Shown here one piece after another: positions 8,739-17,433 of a stretch of 64,000 bases of DNA. The stretch lies in contig NZ_JOBH01000009.1 in assembly GCF_000717745.1 (NCBI RefSeq), forward strand, positions 62,001-126,000. The letters run 5' to 3'. Made by a program: the position numbers and the translations under genes. Position 1 is the first letter of the stretch. Each line of letters starts with the position of its first letter. The notes below the pieces were generated by a model that saw only the letters and a list, made by a program, of their open reading frames with translations, had not been told where the DNA came from and made no database searches. This DNA comes from Streptomyces violens (GTDB lineage: Bacteria; Actinomycetota; Actinomycetes; Streptomycetales; Streptomycetaceae).

Positions 8739-8760
8739 CTTTGTGTACTTCCTAACAAAG
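8739..8760. promoter_or_regulatory. AT-rich palindrome, candidate operator for the MMPL gene
   Basis: CTTTGT and ACAAAG arms flank a 10-nt centre (GTACTTCCTA), unusually AT-rich for this genome. The shape recalls sites of HxlR/PadR/MarR-type winged-helix repressors. It is about 165 nt upstream of the MMPL start. Confidence 0.4.
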
Positions 8761-8786
8761 AAGCGAAGGATCGGCCTCCGCGTGGT

Positions 8787-10904
8787 TCAGCCCGTTATCG
8801 ACTCCGCGCCGTTCTCGATGTGGCCCATCAGCCGGCGGCGGAACGATTCGTCCTCCCTGACCGTGACGTTTAGGTCGTACCAGCCGTGGTCGCGGTCCGC
8901 GGAGTGCGCCAGCGTGCGGGTGCGCCCCGCGGGCAGCTTCACCGTGCGCGGCGCCGCGCCGGAGTACGCCAGCGGCGCCAGCGTGACGGTCAGGTCCCCG
9001 TCACCTCCGTTGACGAGCGTCAGGTGGATCTCCCGCCGTCCGGCGTCCAGGTGCGCGCTCACCTTCAGCCCGGCCGCCGCGCCCGCCGCGGTCCCGGCGA
9101 ACTCCCGCCGGAAGCCGTTGGGCCCGGTGAGGTGGAAGTCGTACGTCCGGTCCCGGACCGGTACGTCCCAGCCGGCCTTCCCCCGTACGTCACGATGCTG
9201 GGGCGTGGCGTATTCCCGCGCATACGGGTACAGCGCGAGGTGTGCGCTGGCCGCGCCACTGTTGCGCAGCGCCAGCCGGAACCGCCCGGCCGCCGGGTCG
9301 TAGGCGCCGTCCGCGTCGGGCTGGTACGGCAGCGGACGGGCCGGGCGCGTGCCCTCCTCCGGCCGCGGCAGCCGCTGCTCGGCGGGCGGCTCGGGGCGCC
9401 ACCGCCCGGTGAAGGGCGGGATCGGGCCCGGCTGGTCGACGGCGGGCTGCCGGCGGCTGCGCGAGAAGTCGAAGGCGCTGGTCAGGTCGCCGCAGACGGT
9501 GCGCCGCCAGCCGCCGATGTTCGGCTCGCGCACCCCCGTCCAGCGCTCCAGGAAGCGGATGATCGAGGTGTGGTCGAAGACCTGGGAGCAGGCGTAGCCG
9601 CCGACCGTCCAGGGCGAGATCACCAGCATCGGCACGCGGATGCCGAGGCCGGTGGGGCGCCCGTCCCAGTACTCCTCGTCGGTGCCGGCCGGGGCCACCG
9701 GCGGCGGGACGTGGTCGAAGAAGCCGTCGTTCTCGTCGTAGGTCAGCAGCAGGACCGTGCGGCGCCAGACCTCGGGGTGCTTCCCGAGGGCGTCGAGGAT
9801 CTTGTACACGAGGGTGGCGCTGGCGATCGGCGAGGACGAGCCGGGGTGCTCGGAGTCGGCGGCGGCCGGGACGATGTAGCTGACCTCGGGGAGCTTGCCG
9901 GCGGCGACGTCCGCAGCGAAGGCGGTGGCGGTCGAGCCCGGCTCGCCGCGGCGCAGCGCGCGCTCGAACAGGCTGCGGTCCGCCCGCGAGAGCGCCTGCA
10001 CGCCCTCCTCCAGCAGGCCCTGCAGCCGCTTCCGCTCCGTCTCGTCGGCGTCGGCGACCTTCGCGTAGAAGGCCGTCATGTTCTGGATCTTCGGGTCGCC
10101 GACCTTGGTGAGCGCCTTCTTCGCGACGGCCTTGAAGCTCGCGTAGAACTCCAGGTTGTTGTCGGTGAAGTTGTCCCACTCCTGGTAGACCTGCCAGCTG
10201 TGGCCGGCCTTCTCCAGGCGCTCGGCGTATGTCGTCCAGTCGTAGCCGGGGTGGGTGTCCTCCGCGTACGCGTCGTTGCCGACCGCCCGCTCGCCGCCCG
10301 GCTCGAAGCCGGTCCAGCCGCTGACCAGGTGGTTGCGGTTGGGGCTGGTGGAGGAGTGGATCGAGGAGTGGTACGCGTCGCAGACGGTGAAGGTGTCGGC
10401 CAGCTCGTAGTGGAGCGGCACGTCCCGGCGGTCGTAGTGCGCCATGGTCGCGGCGGTCTTGGCGGAGACCCAGTTGTCCATCCAGCCGTCGTGCCACGCC
10501 TTGAAGCCGCCGTCCCAGCCGTGGTCCAGGTCGCCGATGTACTGGAGGTCCTTCTTCTGGGTCTCGGCGGCCTCGCGTACGGAGAAGGGCAGCACGGAGC
10601 CGGTGCCCGTCGCGGCGGGCTGCTCGTAGACGCTGCGGTCGCCCGGGATCCTGATGGCGTTGCGGTCGGCGTAGCCCCGTACGCCGCGCAGCATCCCGAA
10701 GTAGTGGTCGAAGGACCGGTTCTCCTGCATCAGGACGACGACGTGCTCGATCTCGTCGAGCCCGCCGTCCGTGCTGCCGGGCCGCGCCGCGTCGGCGGCC
10801 AGCGCTTGCTGCAGCGAGGGCGGCAGCAGCGACCCGGCGGCGGCCGCGCCCACGGCCGCCGCGCCAACTGCCAGTACCCGTCTCCGCGTTGTCTCCGGTG
10901 CCAC
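8787..10904 (-). CDS. Phosphocholine-specific phospholipase C, Tat-exported
   Basis: About 705 residues, non-haemolytic (phosphocholine-preferring) phospholipase C. GTG 10904 is preferred: GGAGGAAG lies 6 nt upstream and it opens directly onto a twin-arginine signal (ETTRRRVLAVG, then a hydrophobic Ala-rich stretch and cleavage near LAADA). An ATG at 10946 would add 14 residues and has no good ribosome site. The phosphoesterase domain begins with IEHVVVLMQENRSFDHYFG; later motifs include SSTSPNRNHLVSGW, LLLTYDENDGFFDHV and VFDHTSIIRFLERW. Two C-terminal beta domains (DUF756 type) follow. It hydrolyses phospholipid headgroups outside the cell, releasing phosphocholine; these genes are often phosphate-controlled, but I see no clear PHO box. 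Confidence 0.93.
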   Translation of the reverse strand: MAPETTRRRVLAVGAAAVGAAAAGSLLPPSLQQALAADAARPGSTDGGLDEIEHVVVLMQENRSFDHYFGMLRGVRGYADRNAIRIPGDRSVYEQPAATGTGSVLPFSVREAAETQKKDLQYIGDLDHGWDGGFKAWHDGWMDNWVSAKTAATMAHYDRRDVPLHYELADTFTVCDAYHSSIHSSTSPNRNHLVSGWTGFEPGGERAVGNDAYAEDTHPGYDWTTYAERLEKAGHSWQVYQEWDNFTDNNLEFYASFKAVAKKALTKVGDPKIQNMTAFYAKVADADETERKRLQGLLEEGVQALSRADRSLFERALRRGEPGSTATAFAADVAAGKLPEVSYIVPAAADSEHPGSSSPIASATLVYKILDALGKHPEVWRRTVLLLTYDENDGFFDHVPPPVAPAGTDEEYWDGRPTGLGIRVPMLVISPWTVGGYACSQVFDHTSIIRFLERWTGVREPNIGGWRRTVCGDLTSAFDFSRSRRQPAVDQPGPIPPFTGRWRPEPPAEQRLPRPEEGTRPARPLPYQPDADGAYDPAAGRFRLALRNSGAASAHLALYPYAREYATPQHRDVRGKAGWDVPVRDRTYDFHLTGPNGFRREFAGTAAGAAAGLKVSAHLDAGRREIHLTLVNGGDGDLTVTLAPLAYSGAAPRTVKLPAGRTRTLAHSADRDHGWYDLNVTVREDESFRRRLMGHIENGAESITG

Positions 10905-11031
10905 GCGCTTCCTCCAGTCGTCCCCAATGGTCCGTCGTTGGCCCATTGATGTGGTGCGTCCGGGACGATAGAAGACCTGTGTGGCCCGCGATAGGTATCA
11001 GGATGACGACTTTGCAAACGGAAGGGTCCGC

Positions 11032-11928
11032 TCACTTGCCGATGCCGGCCGCCAGTCCGCGGACGAAGTGCCGCTGCCCGATCAGGAAGACCACGATCAT
11101 CGGCAGCGCGGCGATGGTCAGCCCCGCGAAGAGGATCGGCCAGTTCGAGTTGAGCCGCCCCGCCATGTCGGCCAGGCCCACGGGCAGCGTCTTGAGCCGG
11201 TCGTCGGTGATGAAGACCAGCGCGAAGGCGTACTCGTTCCAGGCGAAGAGCGCCTGAAGGACGGCGGCCGAGGCGAGGATCGGGCGGGCCATCGGGACGA
11301 CCACCCGCCAGAACGTCTGCCAGCGGCTCGCCCCGTCGATGTACGCCGCCTCCTCCACCTCCACCGGCTGCCCCAGCAGGTAGGCGCGGATCAGGAAGGT
11401 GGTGAAGGGCACCTTGAAGGCGGTGTAGAGGACGATCAGCGCCCAGTACGTGTCGTAGATGCCCAGCGCCTGGAGGAGCTGCGAGAGCGGTACGAGGGCC
11501 ACCGTCGGCGAGAGCATCATCGCGCCGAGCACCAGCAGCAGCGCCGGCTGCGAGCAGGGGATGTCCAGCCGGGTGAGGCCGTAGGCGGCCCAGGCGCTGA
11601 TGAGGACGACGGCCAGCACGCTCGTGGCGGTCACCAGCACGCTGTTGACCAGATAGCCGAGCACACCCTGGTTCCAGGCGTCGGCGTACGTCGACCAGTG
11701 CGGGTCGGCGGGCAGCCCCCAGGGGTCGGCGAAGATCTCGCCGTTGCTCTTCAGGCCCGCCAGCGCCATCCAGCACAGCGGGTAGATCACCGCGACGGCG
11801 AGCGCGGCCAGCGCGCCGTAGGCCAGTACGCGCACGGCGACGGGGCCGAAGCGGGCGGGGGCGCGCCCTGTGGGGGAAGAGGCCGGTTCCGGTGCCGTGC
11901 GGGCGGTCCTGCCGAGGGTGAGGGTCAT
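11032..11928 (-). CDS. Sugar ABC transporter permease (FrlM/MalG-like)
   Basis: A 298-residue CUT1-family inner-membrane permease with six helices and the EAA loop EEAAYIDGASRWQTFWRVVVPMARPIL. ATG 11928 overlaps the stop of the preceding permease by 4 nt, so the two are translationally coupled. The preceding ~25 residues are a cytoplasmic Ala/Pro tail typical of actinobacterial MalG-like proteins. It is last in the proposed fructosamine operon. No ATPase gene is present; CUT1 systems in Streptomyces commonly share the MsiK ATPase encoded elsewhere, so I infer the same here. Confidence 0.93.
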   Translation of the reverse strand: MTLTLGRTARTAPEPASSPTGRAPARFGPVAVRVLAYGALAALAVAVIYPLCWMALAGLKSNGEIFADPWGLPADPHWSTYADAWNQGVLGYLVNSVLVTATSVLAVVLISAWAAYGLTRLDIPCSQPALLLVLGAMMLSPTVALVPLSQLLQALGIYDTYWALIVLYTAFKVPFTTFLIRAYLLGQPVEVEEAAYIDGASRWQTFWRVVVPMARPILASAAVLQALFAWNEYAFALVFITDDRLKTLPVGLADMAGRLNSNWPILFAGLTIAALPMIVVFLIGQRHFVRGLAAGIGK

Positions 11929-12806
11929 GGGGCGACCGCCTTTCTGCGCGAGTGGAGCAGCTGCAGGGCACCGGCGGCGAAGGTGATCAGGAAGATCACC
12001 GTGCCGATCGCCGCGGCGTATCCCATGTCGTCGCCGGTGAAGGCGCTGGTGTACAGCCAGGTCCCCAGCACCTGGCTGGAGTTGGCGGGCCCGCCGCCGG
12101 TCATCACCATCACCTCGTTGAAGACCAGGAAGGCCCCGGAGACGGTGAGGATGATCAGCAGGGTGGTCATGTCGCGCACCATCGGCACGGTGACGTGGAA
12201 GAACGTGCGGATGCGCCCCGCGCCGTCCACGGTCGCCGCCTCGTAGAGCTCGCGGGGTATGCGCTGGACCGCGACGGTCAGCAGCATCGTCGTGTACCCG
12301 AACGACTGCCACTGGCTCATGTTGATGACGCCCCAGATGGAGGTGGCGGCATCGCCCAGCCAGTCGTGCTGGAGGCCGCCGAGCCCGACCGCGTCCAGGG
12401 CGCTGTTCACCAGGCCCGCGTCCGGCTGGTACAGGAACTGGAAGAGCAGGCCCGCGACGGTCATGGAGACGGCCGCCGGGATGAAGTACACGGCGCGCAG
12501 CACCCCGCGCAGCCGCCGCCCGATCAGCTCCTCCAGTACCGCGGCGAGCACGAGCGCCGCGCCGACCTGGAAGACGACCGAGGTGACCGCGTAGAAGACG
12601 TTGTTGAGCAGCGCGTGCCAGAAGACCGGGTCCTGGAAGGCCTGCCGGTAGTTCTCCAGGCCGACGTAGCGCATGCCGGGCCGGAAGACGCTGAACTTGA
12701 AGAGGCTGAGCCGGACGTTCTCGACGATCGGGTAGTAGACGAACAACGCGATCAGCGCGAGCGCGGGGGCGACATAGAAGGCGTGCCGGATGCGGCGTCG
12801 TGTCAC
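11925..12806 (-). CDS. Sugar ABC transporter permease (FrlN/MalF-like)
   Basis: A 293-residue CUT1 permease with six membrane helices (first: FYVAPALALIALFVYYPIVEN) and the EAA loop ELYEAATVDGAGRIRTFFHVTVPMV. GTG 12806 is chosen because AAGGAGG sits 7 nt upstream; a start at 12878 would overlap the upstream gene and add a low-complexity tail. It pairs with the next permease to form the heterodimeric channel for the binding protein encoded just upstream. Confidence 0.93.
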   Translation of the reverse strand: MTRRRIRHAFYVAPALALIALFVYYPIVENVRLSLFKFSVFRPGMRYVGLENYRQAFQDPVFWHALLNNVFYAVTSVVFQVGAALVLAAVLEELIGRRLRGVLRAVYFIPAAVSMTVAGLLFQFLYQPDAGLVNSALDAVGLGGLQHDWLGDAATSIWGVINMSQWQSFGYTTMLLTVAVQRIPRELYEAATVDGAGRIRTFFHVTVPMVRDMTTLLIILTVSGAFLVFNEVMVMTGGGPANSSQVLGTWLYTSAFTGDDMGYAAAIGTVIFLITFAAGALQLLHSRRKAVAP

Positions 12807-12849
12807 TGGTGCACCTCCTTCGGGGGCGGTCGGGGGCGAGTGGGGGGTG

Positions 12850-14181
12850 TCAGGGTCGGACGCCGAAGCGGCGGGCATTCTCGGCGCCCCGGCGCACGGT
12901 CTTCATGGCCTGTTCCGGGGTGGCGTTCCCGCCGAGCACGGAGTCGGCGGCCGCCAGATAGGGGTTGACGATCTTGTCGTCGGCGCGGGTGTCGAGCCAG
13001 ACCGACATCTCGTGGCTCGCCACGGTCCGCTGCGCGCCGGCCAGCCCGGGCAGCCGCGCGGCGTCCGCCGTGCCCTTCACGGCGCTCAGCCAGCCCAGTT
13101 CGCGCACCAGCTTCCGGGCCTGCTCGCGGCTGGTGAGGAACTTCAGGAAGTCCACGGCGAGCGCCTTGTTCGGCGAGGTGTTGGAGACCAGCAGGCCGTC
13201 CGTGCCGCCTGCGACGGCGCGCGGCGAGCCCTTCGCGCCCGGGATCTCGGGCATCGCGAAGAAGTTCCAGTTCTCCGCGAACTCCTTCGGTGCGCCCCCG
13301 CTCTCGTCCAGGTACGAGAACTCCAGCGTCTCCAGGTACTGCATGGCGGCCTTGCCCAGCAGCATCCGGGCCTGCGCCGACTCGTGGCTGATGCTGGTGC
13401 CGCCGGGCGGCATGCACCGCTGCCGCAGCCGGGCCAGGTCCTCCAGTGCCCGTGCGTACCCGGGATGGGTGAAGGCACCTTCGGCGCCGTCGTAGTCCCT
13501 GGCCAGCACGTCGGCCGGCACTTCCATGGCGTTGAACTGGGTCAGCAGGTGCCCGGCCGGCCAGCCGTACTGGTTGCCGAAGGCCAGCGGCGTGTAGCCG
13601 GCCTTCTTGATCCGGTCGCAGGCAGTGAGCAGTTCGGGGAAGGTCCGCGGGACGCGCTCCACCCCGGCCTTCGCGAAGATCTTCTCGTTGTACGCGAAGA
13701 CCTTGGCGTCCATGTTCAGCGGCACGCCGTACGTCCGTCCGCCGAAGGTGAAGGCATCCAGCGCGTCGGGCTCGAAGGTGTTGCCCCAACGGGTGCCGCG
13801 GAGCTGCCCGGTGAGGTCGGCGGCGAGCCGCCCGTCGGCGAACTTCTGCGCGTACCGCCCCGGCCAGGCGAAGTAGATGTCCGGCAGCTCGCGGGAGGCG
13901 GCGAGCACCGCGATCCGGTCCTTGTAGGGCTGGTCGCCGACGGCCTGGAGGTCGATCGTCACGCCGGGGTTGCGCCTCTCGTACTCCCGCGCCGCCGCCT
14001 TGAAGTACGGGGCGTACTCCGGGTCCGCCCACTTCTCCAGGACGGTCAGATGGCCGTGGGGCTTCCCGGCGAGGCGGAAGTCGTTGGCGGTGGCCCGTAC
14101 GGGGGCCTGGCCGCAGCCGCTGAGCAGCATCAGCAGTACGGCGAGCAGGCAGCCGGCGGCGGCTGCAGGGGTGCGGCGCAT
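12850..14181 (-). CDS. Sugar ABC transporter substrate-binding lipoprotein (FrlO-like)
   Basis: A 443-residue family 1 solute-binding protein. ATG 14181 has AGGAGAGAG 3-4 nt upstream and gives a lipoprotein signal with lipobox LLSGC. The mature part shows the family pattern WADPEYAPYFKAAAREYERR, LPDIYFAWPGRYAQKFA, FAYNEKIFAKAGVERVPRTF and the C-terminal SNTSPNKALAVDFLKFLTS. It captures a sugar-like solute outside the membrane for the two permeases downstream. From its operon partners I infer an Amadori compound such as fructosyl-lysine or another fructosamine; the binding specificity itself cannot be read here. Confidence 0.92.
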   Translation of the reverse strand: MRRTPAAAAGCLLAVLLMLLSGCGQAPVRATANDFRLAGKPHGHLTVLEKWADPEYAPYFKAAAREYERRNPGVTIDLQAVGDQPYKDRIAVLAASRELPDIYFAWPGRYAQKFADGRLAADLTGQLRGTRWGNTFEPDALDAFTFGGRTYGVPLNMDAKVFAYNEKIFAKAGVERVPRTFPELLTACDRIKKAGYTPLAFGNQYGWPAGHLLTQFNAMEVPADVLARDYDGAEGAFTHPGYARALEDLARLRQRCMPPGGTSISHESAQARMLLGKAAMQYLETLEFSYLDESGGAPKEFAENWNFFAMPEIPGAKGSPRAVAGGTDGLLVSNTSPNKALAVDFLKFLTSREQARKLVRELGWLSAVKGTADAARLPGLAGAQRTVASHEMSVWLDTRADDKIVNPYLAAADSVLGGNATPEQAMKTVRRGAENARRFGVRP

Positions 14182-14212
14182 CGGCTCTCTCCTGGCGGTG
14201 GGAGGCGGACGG

Positions 14213-15022
14213 TCAGAGGCGGGCGGGGAGGGCGAGGGGGTGGCCGAAGGCGCCGGGGAGGGTGCAGACCTCGGCCGCGTAGCGCGCGGCGCGGGCGGCG
14301 GCGTCGGCCAGGGGGCTGCCCTGCCACAGGGCCACGAGGAGGGCCGCGATGAAGGAGTCGCCGGCGCCGAGGGTGTCGGTGGCCGCGACCGGGACGACGC
14401 TCTGGTGGTGCACCGTCCCCTCGTACGACACCAGCGCCCCACCGGCCCCGCGCGTCACCACGGCCAGCTTCGGACCGGCCCGGCGGACGCGGTCGGCGAG
14501 TTCGTCCGCCTCCTCGTCCCCGGCGTCCGGCCGGGAGAAGACGGCGGCGTGCACCTGCGGCAGCAGCGGCGCGGCGTAGGACCAGGGCCGGTCGGAGAAG
14601 TCGAAGCTGACCGGGCAGGCCGCGGCGAGCGCGGGCAGATGCGGCTCCAGGCGGCTGCAGTCGCCGGTGTGCAGCAGGTCGAAGCCGGCCAGCCAGGCCA
14701 GGTCGGCGGCGTCCGGCGCGAAGACCGAGACGGTCTCGTCGCACTCGCCGAAGCTGCGGTTGCCGTCCGCGTCGAGGTGCACGGTCGCGTACGCGTTGGG
14801 CCCCTCCGCGGTACGGGCCCGGTCGGTGCGGACGCCCTCGGCGGCGAGCGCGGCCCGTATGTGCGAGCCGGCCTCGTCGGTGCCGGTGACGCCCAGATAC
14901 CCGGCGTCGGCGCCGAGCCGGGCGGCGTGCACGGCCACGTTGAGCGCGTTGCCGCCCGGGTACATCAGGCCGCGCTGGGGATAGCGGTCGACGACATTGT
15001 CACCGACTCCGCAGATGCGCAT
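14213..15022 (-). CDS. frlD: PfkB-family kinase, fructoselysine 6-kinase (FrlD)-like
   Basis: A 269-residue ribokinase-fold sugar kinase. The N-terminus reads GVGDNVVDRYPQ then PGGNALNVAVHAARLG, very close to what I recall of E. coli FrlD (GDNCVDIYPQ, SGGNAVNVAV); later FDFSDRPWSY also recalls FrlD's FDFSD segment. The catalytic DTLGAGDSF is at about 216-224, with the anion hole GAGD and base Asp222. FrlD phosphorylates fructosyl-lysine on O6, making the substrate of the FrlB deglycase, whose homologue is the preceding gene. Same-strand order and spacing (about 80 and 30 nt) support one operon. Confidence 0.83.
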   Translation of the reverse strand: MRICGVGDNVVDRYPQRGLMYPGGNALNVAVHAARLGADAGYLGVTGTDEAGSHIRAALAAEGVRTDRARTAEGPNAYATVHLDADGNRSFGECDETVSVFAPDAADLAWLAGFDLLHTGDCSRLEPHLPALAAACPVSFDFSDRPWSYAAPLLPQVHAAVFSRPDAGDEEADELADRVRRAGPKLAVVTRGAGGALVSYEGTVHHQSVVPVAATDTLGAGDSFIAALLVALWQGSPLADAAARAARYAAEVCTLPGAFGHPLALPARL

Positions 15023-15102
15023 GGGGATTCCTTACGGGAGCGGGTACGGGGCGGCCCGGTGCGGCACCGCACCGGGCCGGGTCGTGCGCGGGGTGTCCGG
15101 GA

Positions 15103-16131
15103 TCAGTACTCGACCTGGAACATGTAGCGGCGCTTGTCCAGGTCGTGGCCGCGCACCGACTCGTAGTGGCGGGCGAGCCGGGTGCCGAAGACGTCCAGCG
15201 CGATCGGCGTGATGTCGCCGCGCACCGCCTCGGGGACGCCGGGCAGCGAGAAGATCCGCGAGTCCACGTAGTGCGCCTTCTTGGTGTACTTGTCCAGGAA
15301 CGTCTTGGCGCGCTCGGCCATCGGCCGGGTGGCGTCCTCGCCGAGGAAGAGGATCACCGGCTGCTCCTCGGTGACCACCTCGAAGGCGCCGTGGAAGAAC
15401 TCACCGGCGTTGTAGGTGCCGCCGTGCTTCCACTGCATCTCCATCAGGTAGCACATCGTGAAGCCGTACCCCGCCCCGTAGTTGGGGCCGGCGGACAGTA
15501 CGTACGTCACGTCCTCGTCGGCCAGTGCGGTGGCGATCGAGGCGGCCAGCTCCTCGCCCTCCTCCTGCGACTTGTACAGCGCCTCGGGCAGCGCCTCGTA
15601 CGCCGTGCGGAGCGCCGCGTAGTCACCCTCGGCACCGGTCTTCTCCAGCAGCGCGTACACGAGCTGCCCGAACAGCACGCCCTTGGGTGCGACGACGGTG
15701 TCCTCGCTGCGGTACGTGAAGGCGGCGTGCGCGGCCTTCGCGAGGGGGCTGTCGGCGCTGCGGGTGAGGGCGGCGACCTTGGCACCGGCGCTGCGGGCGT
15801 ACTCGGCGGCCGCGACGGTCTCCTTGGTGGTGCCGGTGTGCGAGGACACCAGGACGAGCGAGCCCTCGCCGAGCAGTGCGGGGCGGCGCAGGTTGAACTC
15901 GTCGCTGTTCATGTGGAAGACGGGGAACGAGGCCCGGGTCTCCAGCAGGAAGTGCGCCGGGTAGGCGGCGGTGAGTGAGCCGCCGCAGCCGACGAGGAAG
16001 ACGTTGCGCAGCCCGCCCGCGACGACCTCGTCGACGAACGCGCGCGCGGCCTCGTTCTGGCTGAGCGCGAAGGACACGGCCTCCTTGAAGTCCTCGGTGA
16101 TCGGCTTGAGGGGCAGGGATGCGGTAGTCAC
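15103..16131 (-). CDS. frlB: SIS-domain fructosamine deglycase, FrlB-like
   Basis: A 342-residue protein with two SIS (sugar isomerase) domains. GTG 16131 has AAAGGA 5 nt upstream. The first SIS motif is GCGGSLTAAYPAHFLLE (about 48-64); others are SSHTGTTKETVAAAEYAR, LMEMQWKHGGTYNAGEFFHGAFEVV and a C-terminus ending RRYMFQVEY. The GEFxHG segment, the ERAKTF segment and the RRY...VEY end recall E. coli FrlB rather than GlmS or AgaS. FrlB splits fructosamine-6-phosphate into glucose-6-phosphate and the free amine. It is the first gene of the operon, directly behind the LacI operators. Confidence 0.82.
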   Translation of the reverse strand: MTTASLPLKPITEDFKEAVSFALSQNEAARAFVDEVVAGGLRNVFLVGCGGSLTAAYPAHFLLETRASFPVFHMNSDEFNLRRPALLGEGSLVLVSSHTGTTKETVAAAEYARSAGAKVAALTRSADSPLAKAAHAAFTYRSEDTVVAPKGVLFGQLVYALLEKTGAEGDYAALRTAYEALPEALYKSQEEGEELAASIATALADEDVTYVLSAGPNYGAGYGFTMCYLMEMQWKHGGTYNAGEFFHGAFEVVTEEQPVILFLGEDATRPMAERAKTFLDKYTKKAHYVDSRIFSLPGVPEAVRGDITPIALDVFGTRLARHYESVRGHDLDKRRYMFQVEY

Positions 16132-16220
16132 GCGGGTCCTTTCCTGAGCGGTTGGGGGGCGGGGCGGTGCGAGCGACGCCGTGCGGGCGGTGCCGTGCGG
16201 GGCCCGGGACGGCCGCACCG

Positions 16221-16294
16221 TTGAGAACGTTCTCAATCCGACGTCGAGCCGGCATTGAGAACGTTCTCACTCGCGGTGTTGGGAACCTTCCCAC
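16221..16294. promoter_or_regulatory. Three LacI-type operators between frlB-like and lacI genes
   Basis: A perfect 16-bp palindrome TTGAGAACGTTCTCAA is at 16221-16236; a copy with one end-base change is at 16255-16270; a third, weaker copy (TTGGGAACCTTCCCAC) is at 16279-16294. Centres are 34 and 24 bp apart. The central CG and symmetrical form fit LacI/GalR-family sites, and a LacI gene starts 54 bp away. Confidence 0.85.
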
Positions 16295-16347
16295 CGCCAA
16301 CTCCCCGCCGTCAATCCCCTGTCGCGACCCGATAGCCTGACGACGCC

Positions 16348-17433
16348 ATGACGACGAACCGACGCAAGCCCGCAGGCCGCCCCGCGACCCTCCCCGACGT
16401 CGCGCGCGAGGCGGGCGTGTCCCGCTCCACCGCCTCCCGCGCGCTCGCCGGCTACGGCTCGGTCAGCCCGGACGCCCGCGAACGCGTGCGGGCCGCGGCC
16501 GAGAAGCTCGGCTACCGCGCCAACCAGCTCGCCCGCTCCATGATCACGGGACGTACGCACACGCTCGGTGCGATCGTCGCCGACATCCAGAACCCGTTCT
16601 TCGCGGGCGTCACCCGCGGCATCACCGACGCGGCCCGCGCCGCCGGGTACCAGGTCCTGCTCGCCAACACCGACGAGGACGTCGCCGCCGAGCGCGCCGC
16701 GGTGAAGATGCTCCGCGACAAGCACGTCGACGGGCTGATCGTCGCCCCGGCCGCCACCACCGAAACGGCCCACCTGGCGGCCGCACACGCCGCCGGCTGC
16801 CCCGTCGTCCTCCTCGACCGCCAGGCCCCGGGCCTGCCCGCGGACTCCGTCACCGTCGACAACCACGGCGCCGCCCAGGACGCGGTCCGCCGCCTCCTCG
16901 CCGCGGGCCACCGCCGCATCGCCCTGGTCAGCCTGCTGGGCACCGCCCCCGTGGACGGCGCGGGCGCCGCATCGTCCGACCCGGTCTCCACCGGCCTGGA
17001 ACGCATCGAGGGCTACCGCACCGCACTCCGCGAGGCGGGCCTCACCGACACCGACACCTACCTCCGTACCGGTACCTTCCACCGCGAGGACCCGGCCGAC
17101 CTCACCGCCGAGCTGCTGTCCCTCCCCGAGCCCCCCACCGCCGTCTTCGCCACCGACAGCATGATCGCCCTCGGTGTCCTCTCCGCCGCCCGCGACCACG
17201 GCCTCCGCGTCCCCGAGCACCTCTCCGTCGTCACCTTCGACGACACCGACTGGGCCCGCGCCGTCCGCCCCCGCATCAGCGTCGTGGCCCAGCCCGTCCA
17301 GGAACTCGGCGCCCGCGCGGTCCACTCCCTCATCACCCGCATCGAAGGCACCGCCCACGCCCCGGAACACATCGTCCTGGACACGGAGTTCATCGAACGG
17401 GAGTCGATCGCCCCGCCGCGCAGCGGAACTTGA
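16348..17433 (+). CDS. LacI-family transcriptional regulator of the frl-like operon
   Basis: A 361-residue LacI/GalR repressor. The N-terminal helix-turn-helix reads TLPDVAREAGVSRSTASRALAGYGSVSPDAR, followed by the hinge helix ANQLARSMITGRT and a periplasmic-binding-protein-like effector domain (IVADIQNPFFAGV, ATDSMIALGVLSAARDHGLRVPEHLSVVTFDDTDWA). ATG 16348 lies 9 nt after TAGCCT, so the mRNA is probably leaderless; there is no Shine-Dalgarno. It is divergent from the FrlB-like gene with three palindromes between them, so I infer repression of the operon relieved by a sugar-phosphate or fructosamine. B. subtilis uses a GntR protein (FrlR) for this role. Confidence 0.93.
   Translation: MTTNRRKPAGRPATLPDVAREAGVSRSTASRALAGYGSVSPDARERVRAAAEKLGYRANQLARSMITGRTHTLGAIVADIQNPFFAGVTRGITDAARAAGYQVLLANTDEDVAAERAAVKMLRDKHVDGLIVAPAATTETAHLAAAHAAGCPVVLLDRQAPGLPADSVTVDNHGAAQDAVRRLLAAGHRRIALVSLLGTAPVDGAGAASSDPVSTGLERIEGYRTALREAGLTDTDTYLRTGTFHREDPADLTAELLSLPEPPTAVFATDSMIALGVLSAARDHGLRVPEHLSVVTFDDTDWARAVRPRISVVAQPVQELGARAVHSLITRIEGTAHAPEHIVLDTEFIERESIAPPRSGT

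Noticed and set aside
6334..9303. A 989-codon plus-strand frame
   Set aside because: Antisense shadow of the MMPL transporter and phospholipase genes; low-complexity Gly/Arg/Asp/His composition and no motif.
14997..15019. TTGTCACCG followed by GATGCG as another damage promoter
   Set aside because: It lies inside the kinase gene on the non-coding side, points at no gene, and the -10 does not fit.
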